Origin: Ignelater luminosus
Lineage: Eukaryota; Arthropoda; Insecta; Coleoptera; Elateridae
DNA: 64,000 nt
Direction: 5' to 3'
NCBI GenBank assembly: GCA_011009095.1
Contig: VTPC01008477.1
Span: forward strand, 1-64,000
Below the pieces are notes generated by a model. That model saw nothing but the letters and a program-made list of their open reading frames with translations. It was not told the origin of the DNA and searched no databases. The position numbers were made by a program, and so were the translations under genes. Below, piece after piece: positions 11,238 to 22,960 of the stretch. Numbering within the stretch: the stretch's first letter is position 1; every line of letters starts with the position of its first letter.

Positions 11238-11730
11238 CAGCGTGCGTGGAAAATTTCTTGACACATAGAAATTTTTTAATATTGATTCTTCGACAAAAAG
11301 CCATTGTCAAAAAAATTTGCATCTACCCAAATGCCAAACTGTACCTTCAGAATTGCTTCAACATATACAAGAAATGGAAAAACTAACCAGTCATTTTCTT
11401 AAATGCAGCGTGTTAGGTAATGCTACTGAAAACATTAGAGCATGGATTCTTGATGACTAGATAAGTATTTTTTCTAAGGCAATCTATGATCGATTCGTCT
11501 TGGTTACCGAGTTACCAGTCTTTAAAGTTCTTTTGGTATCGTTCCCTAACACCCTGCATTTAAGAAAATGATTTTGGTTAGATTTTTCCTACCCCGTGTA
11601 TGATGAGGGTACAGTTTTTTGTTATATAAGTGAAAGCAAAACTTTTCTGAAAGAGTAACTTTTTGTTGAAAAATCAGTATCAATATTAACAAGATTTTTT
11701 CCTTTATCAAGCAATTTTCCACACACGCTG
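11238..11730. mobile_element. Foldback element with long nested inverted repeats
   Basis: A stretch of about 493 bp reads as two diverged arms of about 200 bp around a central 90 bp. Outer ends: CAGCGTGCGTGGAAAATT at 11238 and its reverse complement (CAGCGTGTGTGGAAAATT) ending at 11730. Further in, matching blocks occur in order in both arms: TTAATATTGAT, CAACAAAAAG, AAACTGTACC, TCATTTTCTTAAATG. A second terminus-like motif CAGSGTGTTAGG starts at 11406 and, inverted, at 11556. There is no coding capacity. TA dinucleotides near both ends (11231-11232 and 11731-11732) hint at a TA-targeting DNA transposon, but the target duplication is not certain. Confidence 0.75.
11406..11556. repeat. Inner inverted repeat inside the foldback element
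   Basis: Inverted ends CAGCGTGTTAGGTAATG (11406) and CAGGGTGTTAGGGAACG (reverse strand from 11556) share about 20 of their first 25 bases. They open with the same CAGSGTG as the outer ends, as if one family member sat inside another or the end had been duplicated. Confidence 0.65.
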
Positions 11731-12183
11731 TATATTAACCATGTAATGTAATGAAATCTGCCATTCTTGACTCTTAGATTGGTAACTACGTGCGTTTGCA
11801 AAAATTGTTAACTCAAACAGTTAATCTTTGATTAACTTCAACAGTCAAAATGACCATTTCATTAAATCAGATGAATATTCGTGAATACCTTGAATATTCT
11901 AAATGTCAATATTAACTGATTCTGTAAATAATTATCATAATATATTTTTTTCAAAGACGTTAAAGAAAACAAATGGTATTAGGAACTGTTCTATAATATT
12001 CTATTATTTTTAACAGTCTTGTTAAATTTTGCTACCGTGACTACGACTAATCAAAATTCTAAAACAAAATAAAAACGACGCAACCCAAATAGCACCGATT
12101 GTAATAAAGCTTATCAAAAAATAAACTAATTCATTATAAACAATTTTCAAAACTTTATCTGTCTTTCTCTGAATTAGATATCA

Positions 12184-12447
12184 GAGTTCTTGCAAATGCC
12201 ATTAACTCTGGATGCACTTCAAAAATTGCATTTATTCATTAATGCTTTTTGTTCTCCACCTATTGCGATTGGCAAGAATCATCGACTAAATTTTGCAAAT
12301 ATCAGGGAAAAAGAGAAGACAACAGGTACAGTTGGCGTTGACAGCAGTGACGATAAATCTTCAGATGTAACGATTTCACAACTCTTTGATTATTTACTTA
12401 CTTCAGAGTTATTGCAACAGTATTGTTCACTTTGTTATTTTTTTTAA
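12184..12447 (+). other. Open frame of 85 codons, uncertain
   Basis: An open frame from 12190 reads TLDALQKLHLFINAF and, later, SSDDKSSDVTISQLFDYL. It has a CAG-like acceptor at its left (GATATCAG ending 12183) but no convincing donor, and its GC content is like the flanks. No family was recognised. It could be a small exon of the host gene, a scrap of a mobile element or chance. Confidence 0.15.
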
Positions 12448-15400
12448 ATTCCCAATAGAGGGCCTACGATCGTGTTTTCTCTATCTTTTGGGTAATTTTT
12501 AGAAATTGATCAAAGTTATGTCACGTCAGATATGTGTGTCAATATACCAAATTCAACCTAAGTTTCCGTGATGCGAAATTTGTCATACGCTACTCGACTA
12601 TGCTTTTTTTGGGCACCTTTTAGTTCCCTTTAATTTTCCATTAAATATTTCTTTCTATATGATTATAATGACATAACAACAAATAACGTTCATAAGCAAA
12701 CAGTAATAAATACCAAAACCTTAATGTACTTAAAAACAAGTCTCAGAATGTTCAACTGTTATTTTCTAAATTGTAAGTTTTGGTGATTTTTTCATTTTGG
12801 GCATTGACTACTGTGCTCATATAGCTCTGTAGATTTTATCCTAGACCAGAAACATTTCTTCTCGATTTCAGGTTCGAACCCACTTCAATCCGATATAGCT
12901 TTGCTCGGTGCATGCCAATTACATAATGCTATGTGTATTCGCGACAGGTGTCATCACTACTACACTATCCGAGCCGATCAATACTTGTTTATCTTTTAGA
13001 ACAGTATATAAACATTTTGGTATGCAATTCATTACCTGTTTAAATTAAATGGTTTTTTCAAACTTTTATCAAACTTGCACAATATAGCTCATAGTATTAT
13101 TAGAATGTTACTGCAATAAATCATGCTACTGTATGGTATATGAACTTTGAAATGACCAATCGAAATTGAAACAGTACCAAATTGTATATCAAAATGTCCA
13201 AATGCTATTGTTTAATTCAAAACGTTAATTAACTTAATACGTTGTACTTGCATCTGGAACGCTAGACTCAGATCATCTGAACAACTGACTTCAACAAGAT
13301 TTTCCGTGATTTTCCTTATTGGTAAATACCAAGAAACTGGTTTTCATAGATTTAAATAACTCTTGCTTTACTTTTATCTTTACATTCTTAGATTGCTGCT
13401 TTTGGCTAAAAGGAACTTCTTTTAAGTTCCTACAGCAGCCTTTTCCCAAATGAGAGAACGAAATGCACTGATTTTCAGTTCTGTATTGGCTGGCTGTATT
13501 TTGATTACTGAGTTCCTACAATGGTACGCCTCATATTGTTCATTTTGTAAGACGGTTACAAAATTGGTGATTTAAAGGGTTAGGTATAAAACCTTGAGGG
13601 GATAACCTGGGTTCAATTCTATAACTAAAAAAACCTAAAATATTAGTTTTTAATTTGCATTTGTTTTTGAAATACACGTTGTTAAAATATTTATTTCCTC
13701 CCCAAATATTTACCACTGATAGGTTTATAAATTACAGCAGTATATACAATAGCAGACATATCTATAGCCTAGTAGTGTAAAATAGCAGAAAAGTCTTTCG
13801 TGGGATGTTTGAGAAACTGTGAAATATATTGAAAAATAAAAATTTTTTAGATTTATGGACACTCCAACTATAGAAATTAAAAAATACAAAATTCCAATTT
13901 TGAAAGGTTTTGTACCCCTTCAACTAATTCGATTACTCCTGATAAAAAACAATAAAGAATGAGGTTGTGCCGATGTTAGCAAAATAGATATTGAAGAAAA
14001 ACTTTATTTGTCGTTTCACACATTTTCGATTCAATTAAAAGTTTCATGTGAATGATTTCGTTGTGGCATTACTATACAGTAACACAAAAAAGTTACAGTT
14101 TAGTATATGAGGTTTTTTGAGTTATTGAAGAAATAAACGATTTCTACATTAAGCATGAATTGAAGGAGTTCAAAAAATTTGTAATTACTTGAATACAGTG
14201 TATAGACAAAACAAATACACAAGTAACTATGTTTGCTGAGTTAAGTGTAGATTACTAAATTATTAGAATTCCTCACTACATCTCCACCCATAGCAAAAAC
14301 ATTAACCACAAAACCATACAAAGATAGATTTCCTATAGTAAAAACTATACAGAAACTTTCAGCTCAATAACTCATGTTGTTTTCTAGATACTGTGAAGAA
14401 ATACAAGCAATTATTAGTAACATTTTAACACCCTGTATTACAAAACAAATGAAAATTATATTACAACTTTTGAGTTTTTTGTTATAGAATTAAACCAAAC
14501 CCTCACTTTCCAACTTCATACTTATCCCTTTCAATCATCCTGTATATTTTCAAAATGTAGACAGTACCTAATAGTTTCCAATGTCAATTTAATTTTTTCA
14601 TTTCAAATTCTGCTTGTTGATTTCGTTGACAAGAACATGAACTGTCTTTGCATCTTTCACCTTCCCTCCAAAACTTAAAAGAACATGTCTTGAATGTCAA
14701 TAATTAGCTTTTTCGAAACGACATCCAGCGATCTTCCATTTTTGGTATACTTATACAGAGTGCAAAAAATCTGTCTAAAACATGTGTATACAATATCCAG
14801 GAATTCTGTGCGAAATATTAAAATAAGCAACGATGTATGCAAATGGTTATGCGCAGAAAACTGAGTGAATTTGAACCTAAAAATATGTTTTGTTTTTAAT
14901 TTAATTTCGCAATGTAAACAAAAGACTGACTTAACAATAAGTAAATACTGATTACGGATAAGGTTTCAGTACTGCTGTACTTATCTTAAGTAAAAATCAA
15001 TACCTTCTAGCAAAGAAAACAAGTAAGACTTATGGCCTATTGCACCAACCTTTGGTAAATCAACCGACTGAAGAGACTTTGCTTCCTAATATGACCTGCA
15101 ACAACAAATTTAAAAAATTATTGCTGGAATTTACCGTAAAGTAGATCAAATATGCTGTAAAATTAGCAATTTGCATTTTTTATCAAATTCTTTAGACTTA
15201 TTGTAAGGTATTGTACCGTGTGTTCTGAAAGTAGCTGTATGAGAGTCGTCAGTGCAACATAACACGAATGTCGATGATTAAATGTTCGAAGCTTTTGTAA
15301 AAGTCCACTGAGAATATTCTTTTACTGGTGTATGATATGCGGGATATGCAAATATAATTTTTCGTACATTTGAAAGTGTATAACATCTACTTACTTAGTT

Positions 15401-18400
15401 TCTATGGTCAAAATTCTTAGCAGTAACGGAACCATACATAGTTCTCGTGAATTCGTCTTTTCTAAAATAAATAAAATTTTACAAATTCTTTAAACTCCTT
15501 GTTTGATCGTCAGAGTTTTTAACTGACTTGAGATATATGTAAATACAATACCTTCAGCTGGTGCCATACCACTTAGTGATGCGGGTGCAAAGTGCTAATG
15601 TGACAAGTATAGCAAAAGGTCTTAACTTAACTTATGAATACCATGGGTCGTACTTGGTGTTCATAGTAAGTATTCATCGCTATCATGTAGTTAAGAATTA
15701 CTATAAGTTCAAGAAATGATTGAATAGAAAAGAGGAGTAACTGTTATCCAAATATATACTTATAACAAGAACAATTTAGTAATGAAATTAATGCTACAGG
15801 CATTCAAGAGAAGGTCTATAAACAACTATAAAACAAGTACTTCTGCACTGTTGCCTTGTCAAACCATCTTAAATTGGTGCTCTAACTATATCCTGGCTTT
15901 TATTTGATTTGAGCGTGTACAGTACATATGGTAGTAGATCCGTTCTATTACGGTTGATGCAAAACTGGAGAAAAAAGTCTCGTCGAAGCCTAAATGAGAC
16001 GAACCTGACCTAACCAATTTTCTCCTTTGAATCATATCAAGTCAATCAATAAGTTGTTACAGGAAAGATAGGATTTAGTGACACAGAGACGATATCTCAC
16101 CGTCAACATACAATTTGTTGTGCCATTTGGCTAGGTCGGCAGGTCAGAAACAGAGTAGTTTGATGAGAGGTACGCTCTGTTGTTAACTTGCTTTTATATA
16201 ACAAAGGAGGGAAACGAGTCACATCAATGACACTAAACTGTTAATAAATAGCAAGGCCTCGTCATAAACCTACTATACGGACTCCTGTGAACTTATAAAA
16301 TTGGATTTGTGTTACAAACTAAATAAAAAAAATAAACAGATTCGTATAAACACTAAATCTAATTCAGAAAATAAATGGGAGGTCTGTCCTTGATTTGGCT
16401 AATATTAGAAAACGTGTTGTGGAATTAATTCTTTTTAATTCTGGCTGGATGGATTTTAAAAGTTATTCATCTAGAACGTTTTGAGAGATTCTACCCAAAA
16501 AAAGTAGATAGAATAGATAAAGCAAACACAAAACACTATGAAAGATAAAGAAAGTTTTATGCCTAACACTCTTATTGATTCCCCGATTGCACACCCATGA
16601 ACACCAACTCCTTTTACGTTACGCTTTGGATCCCATCAAATGCAATTTTTAAATAGGAAAGGTTCTTTAAGGCAATTCATGTTGTAACTAGTCAATATGT
16701 TAGCCTGAGAACTAAAGAAAACAAAAAAATTAAAATGTCAAAAAATGAAGTTAGTTTCTTTTAATTTTGATTCATTCATCGTCTCCGTACGAAAATTATT
16801 ATAAAACAAAAACCAGTTCTTTAACTCTAACGTTCGCTTGGGATGAGAAAGAAAAATAGATAAACAATTGCAACTATTCAGTGGCGAGACGGCTCAGTGA
16901 AAACATCTAGTTGTCTTCTCAGCCGATTAAACATGTCAATACTCTAGCAACCTAAATAATTAGGCTATGTTTTAACTCTGTTGTGTTAATACATATTCTT
17001 AATTCATAGATTCGCAAAGCAAATCTATATTTATTTTATATTTTGGCAAGATGCCCTACAGGTTAATTTGTTTAAGCGTTGTAAAAGATCTACTTAAAAG
17101 CTAACTTATCCTTCTAATACAGATGAGCTTGATTTTCAAGGAAAAAGGATGAAATTATCAATGCAAGGTTTGAACTTACTCAGTCCGTTGTAACAATTAG
17201 TTCGTGAGAACGTTTGTCTTTTTAGCATACTTCTAGCACTCAACAGAAAATTTAATACGGTTCGCGCACTATTGGGCTAAATGTATATAAAGTGTTGAAA
17301 ACTTTACAAATTTTGAGGACCCCCCACTGTAAGTTTCCTGACCAAGCTGTTAGACCTGGTGAATAAGAAACAATTTCTGGCTAATGTAAATTATTTTGTA
17401 AATGTTATGTAATTTTGATAACTGTAGATAAATAAAATAAATAATTTTAAAAACTAGATCTCTGTAGCATGGTTATGATAGATCGGATACTATCCGTAGA
17501 ATGACTTCTTAAATGAAACTAATAAACGATAGCGGCAGGTTACTAGAATTGGTTACAATTTGTTGCGGCTAGATTAAATCAGTAATAACTGCACATTCTA
17601 TAGTAGGTAGGTGAGCGCTAAATAAAATACGTTAAGATACGATGAATGGAATTTCTCCTGTAACGTAGGCAACATTCACGCTTACGATACTTCACTTAAT
17701 AATACTGAAAATCAGGCCGCTGAAGAGAGTCTGACGAAAATGACAGAATTGAAGTATTATAATAATCCACAAAAAATATTTTTGCAAGATAAAATTTTTA
17801 CCGATATTGAAATGTTATTTTGTCTTAGAGAATGATTTTAAAAAGTAATAGCAGTTGAGAAAACTGGGAACATTTACATCATTATGAGTTTACGTAAAGC
17901 CAGAAAAATATATTGAATTATGTTGGTCACAGGCCCACTGCTTTTAAAATCTGGTTCATCTTTGTGCATTTATTTATGCTTCTTTTGATAAAATTTTATT
18001 ATTCATTCTCATATTATTTACATTTTTATTTGTTTGTAAGGTCATTCATTTATTGACTCATTTTGTTAGTTATATTCGTTTTATATTTCCCCATGCTTAC
18101 TTATTATTTCATTAAATTTGTTAAGAGATTACTATAAATCTATACGCATTAGATATCCATGAGATGAGATTAAAAGTTTCTAAACTGAAGTTTAAAGTTG
18201 AAAATTATTTTTTCACGGTGTAAACCGCTTTTTTCTAATAGGAAATTTTCCATTAGTACACATAAAATCGCCCTCAGGAGTAATATTTTTATCTTACTTC
18301 AAGCTGGATGGTTACCACAACGGTTTTCATCTTCAAATAAATCGTACCCTTCTTTAAATTTTGAAACCCACTTTCAGCGTTTCATTTTTCTCTAGAAGTC

Positions 18401-19074
18401 GCGTTATACAAGTAAAGTTCGCAGTATTTTTACTGCGTCACTAACACTAAAACTACTGAGATAGATTTTATCAACTTCAATTTTAAACTAATAGTTTAAA
18501 AAGTTAATTTAACATTAATATTCCTGTTGGAAGTTTTCTAAACCGCTTACATTCTAGCCATGTTTTAATATTGTCATGCCTCGGGCGTTTGTATTGATTA
18601 TTACTGTATTCGAGAATATTTGCTGTTACTAGTTTTCTTTTGTGTTTCTTGAACGTATCGTAATGTTTACATTTCTATTTAGGTCAACGCATTTATGTTT
18701 GTTTTTGTTATGTATATCAAATGCGCTTCGCGAGGGTTTTTCGAGGATATTTCTAAATTAAATGTAACCTACGACAACAATAAAGTGTGTGAAACTAACA
18801 TCTTTGGCACGCATCCAGAAACTAAAGATCTCAGTCTGTTGCAGAAAAATAGATTTTCTTGTTAGTATATTCGACGTGGTGTATTGCAGTGAAATAAAGC
18901 ATTTGTTTTATCAATAGAGCAATTTTTTACCTTCAACGGGGCAAAGCTAAACTTCAAAAATGTATAATGTACAAAAAACATAATTCTGAAATTTCTGTTT
19001 AATGATGCGTCTTTATTTAGGTCATAGGTTGCCATATTTAGTATTTCCCTTTTTTAGGTTTTCATCTGCCCCTT
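12448..19074. other. Intronic AT-rich DNA, few recognisable features
   Basis: No gene was seen in about 6.6 kb. Small items only: a GGTTCGAACCC string at 12871-12881 resembling a pol III B box without a proper A box nearby, a hairpin with arms GGAACTT and AAGTTCC near 13411-13429, and an A/T-rich tail with AATAAAATAAATAA-like sequence near 17425-17445 that might be a LINE 3' end on +. Confidence 0.4.
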
Positions 19075-19172
19075 ATGTTTATTTAACCTCTCTAATTGCA
19101 CCGGCCGCTACTGCCTCTTGGATTGTTTCAACGCTCTCCAGGGAGCGGTACCGTCCACTTTGAGAAACGCTG
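19075..19172 (-). mobile_element. Single end of a hAT-like transposon
   Basis: On the - strand the segment opens with CAGCGTTTCTCAAAGTGG and continues with the characteristic GGTACCGCTCCCTGG, a GCGTTGAAACAATCC block and an AGGCAGTAGCGGCC-like block. This arrangement is typical of the non-coding terminal region of hAT elements found in many animals. The opposite end was not located in the neighbourhood, so this is a truncated fragment. The eight bases beyond the end (ATTTGGGT) would be one copy of the target duplication. Confidence 0.55.
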
Positions 19173-22100
19173 ATTTGGGTGATCCTAACTTTATTCTCGT
19201 AATCAACGGTTTCCTTGAGGTCTTCTTATACCTCTAAAAGCAGTTCTCATGAATCTAATTAATTCTTATCCCAATTCAGTATTTAAAAAAAAATTATCTT
19301 AAATGAGGACCTTCTATTTATATTATCTTAACCAAACCTTAGAGCTACCATTCTGTAAATACTTATCAAACGGCATTTTCAGGTTGCATATGAGACGAGT
19401 AGAGATAACTACGCTCGATTAATCTGAAGACAAGAATAATTAGAGCGGTGTGCATCAACGTCTGCAATATTTAATTATACTTGAATAATATATATCCTGG
19501 TTGACATTGTGTGCAGAAATGTTGATCCCAACAATACTTTAATACTACGTCTTTCTAAATCTTCAGTTCATATTTTACAATCTAACTGCCTTGGTCATTT
19601 TTTCCGTTGACACATGCCAGAAATATCTCGTCTCATCTTTTGACTATTAGTAATACATCTTCTTCTTTACAGGTTTTTTGATTTTTTATTTTTGCCAAAA
19701 GCTTGTAAGAAACTATTGGATGATTATTATTACTCCACGATGTAGAATAATAATAACAGTGTTGCCAAATGTTTCTTAACAATGGAATTATTTTTATGTA
19801 TACATACACTTCTGTTTACGCAGTCGTCCTTTTCTATTTAACAAATGAGAGTAGACGTCGTTTGACAGGTTGTTCTAAAAAGTGTTCTAATGTGAGCCTA
19901 ATAGCTTTAATATTTCCTGAATTATTGAATGAAAGGGACACTCTATGTAAGGTCGGTCTTTTGTACCCTGAAACATAACCTTGCGTTACATATAATATTA
20001 TTCTAGTTAACTAAGACGCTACTAGTCCTAGGCTGACTAAACTTAGAGGATGGCTTTGAGCGAGAATAAGGAATTAGATAACAATAAAACACACATAAGT
20101 TTGTAACGTAACCGTGTGTTACAAAGTGAATTATGATTTTTGCAATCTAGGAACAAAGGACCTAGGCCATAGATGAAGGTTCGCATTTACACATACAATA
20201 AAACACCGAAATACACTTTATATAATATTCTATTAATCCGAAGAATACAAAAAAATAAATTATAAATATATAGGGGAGCGCCAGAAAAATGTATATTAGA
20301 TTTAAATTTAATGACAGAATAAAATTTAAAAAATATAAAATTAAAATTTCTGAAAAATTTATTATGTATTTCTTTAACAATAAAGATTTATCAAAAGAGC
20401 CAGTCACATAAAATGAATCGAATTGTAAAAATAGTTATTACTCGACCTTGTTAAAATTTAAAGTTATAAGAAATACCGATATCTTTTGCAACACTGAAAT
20501 TTAGTGTTTGTGTGAACTTAATTTATAAAAAGACAATTAAGAGAAACGACATTGAAGTTTAATGTTTATAACTAATTAACTCATCGCGTTTACTTCAGAA
20601 TGAGGTCAAGTAGCGCTACTGGACTTTTCCACACATCTGAAAATTAATCAAAACAAGCGAAAAAAAATATAAACCAATATCGCTCCCTTTATATAATTGA
20701 CAAACCTAAATATGACAAAAGTAATTAAAGAGTCTCCCAAGAAAGTTTAATTTATTTAAAAAAATTAAATAAATCAAGCGGTTTTTGTATTAACTTTAAA
20801 TTCAAGTTAGTTACCCAGCTCATTTATCTTAATTGATCCAAGAAAATTATTTAAAAGTTTTAAATATACTTATTAAAATTATACAACGCAATTCTGGACT
20901 CATTAAACGGTGGAGAATTTGAAAGCAGTTGACCAGATGGATGATCGTACGCCTCTTCTGAAGGGTTTATTAAATCGGCAATCAGACAAAGCTTAACGTT
21001 GAGAAATTCTACTAGAAGAACTCCTAATTTATTGTTCCCCGGAGATCCAATGCTCAAACGACAGGTTAATGAATGCTGCCTCCAGAAGGCTATTTAGTGA
21101 TTCTTCTAAAAAGATAATTATTGCCTCCTCCATAAAGGCTAATGGGACAAAAAAAACCGAATGATGCATCAGAAAAGGGACAACAATAAAAAATTATCCT
21201 TACCCTAAGATTTAGGCCTTTTAAACACTAAAACTCGCGTCAAAGATGGCTACTGCGAAAACAGCACAAAACCTCTTTTCGTTCTCTCTGTCCTCCACAA
21301 GGTCGTTGTTCGTTCAAGCAACATTCTCCTTCCAGACCAGACAATCGGATTCACAAATATATTTGAAAATAGGAAAGATTATACCAAGCGTTTCACTGTC
21401 AACAAGTAATATTAAGTAAGAAGGAAATATTCAACTTGAATGTGATTAATCAAAGAACAACAATTTTGTAACAGGAATTGATGAAATGGCTGTTACAAGT
21501 TTAATCTAGACATATATTATAGTTATTTATACAGCAAGAGTGTAAAGTGAAAATTTTTGAACGAGTAGGAAGCCCAGGAGTTCAAAAAAAGACACTTTGC
21601 ACTCGAGTTATATACAATATTTTTTGGACAGAAGTATTTTAAAGAAAATAATTAATGAAAAGCCTTTGCCGTTATTTTAAAAAAATGGAGTTGACTAAAA
21701 TCATAAGTGCGTATCATGAATTCATTTATTATAACATGTATACGGCTTTATAGCATCGATACGTCAAATTTATTGCAAATATTTATAATTAAATGAAGTA
21801 ATGAAATGCAAAGTTTACAAAATTTTTAACAATTTAAAAAATAATACTTTATAGGAAAACTGTAAAGCAGTGACAAATTCATTATCATATAATTCAAAAT
21901 TCATAAAAATATTGGATTGTATCAAACATTAACACACTCGATATTCTTAATCTGTTGTGAAAGAAAAGAATTTATAAAATTTTAACAATTAATAAATATA
22001 AAATCAAAATTTTATTAATGAAGCAAATTACTAAATAAAGAAATCTATTACGGTGATTTACAACAGCCAATTACAAAAAGATTTATCAAACAAAATTTTA

Positions 22101-22599
22101 GTATAAAAATACTTAACGTGAATCTGGGCCAAACAAGTGGAAACAAGAATTGAAAAAAAAATGAAACAGATCTGTTCGGAGAGGTGAAAAAAATTGTAAC
22201 AAACTATAACTGCGGAAACTACAAAATTTCAATTCACGTTCAAGTTCTAAATAAGAAATTTATATTTTGCCAAATTAAAAGAATTTAGTTACACACAAAA
22301 AAGATTTTTGAAACAGAAAACAAACAATCAAGCTACACAATTTTAGTGTTCCTTTTTTGCAAAAAAGATTTATAAAGAAAAAAAACAAATGTTACTAGTG
22401 GTTGGTAATCTTGGTATTGACAATTATCCTTTAAATGTTATATTTAGATCTTAATTTTATTCGAGTTTAGACGCTGTTGAACACATGTGTATATTCAGTA
22501 GGTGCTGTTCCTAGATCGGAGATGTCTAGATAAAACGCAACTATGGACCAGATTTCAGTGTTCTAATAATGGTGTCCTAGAAACTTAGACGGATGACCT
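19173..22599. other. Very AT-rich intronic DNA, nothing recognised
   Basis: The part from about 20200 to 22450 is among the most AT-rich in the window and has many A and T runs. No open frame here looks coding and no inverted terminal repeats were noticed. Confidence 0.45.
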
Positions 22600-22960
22600 T
22601 TATGATACCTGAGGAATTGTGGGCAACCCGTTAAATTAAAATGGAGACCAATTGAAGCGTGGTGAGGAAATTGTTGAGATCCTTAACCTTAATTAACCTG
22701 GATGACTTCCAAGCACCTACTGCCGCGATCCTAAAGGCCACTCCCAAAAAGAAGCTGAATACGAAATCGAAAACCGGGAAACACGAAGAAAACCTACCCC
22801 TTTGTATAGGGCTTCGCACGAACTAACACTACTGACCCCGCAACAAGCACAACCGGCCGATTCGGCAAGAACTAACGGTCTTTTCTTGTAAGAAGAAATC
22901 CAACCGTAACGTTCCAGAAAGGTCGTACAACCAATCAGCACCTTTTCATGCAGGCTCTAC
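22600..22960 (+). other. GC-richer patch with protein-like frame, unidentified
   Basis: Composition rises sharply here against extremely AT-rich neighbours. A + strand frame reads DDFQAPTAAILKATPKKK and continues basic and open for some tens of codons; other frames are open in part too. I could not assign it to a gene family. No clear splice sites bound it, so a fragment of an old inserted element or processed gene copy is more likely than a host exon. Confidence 0.25.

Noticed and set aside
12871-12881. GGTTCGAACCC resembling a B box
   Set aside because: No A box at proper distance and no cloverleaf; the string is a near palindrome that can arise by chance.
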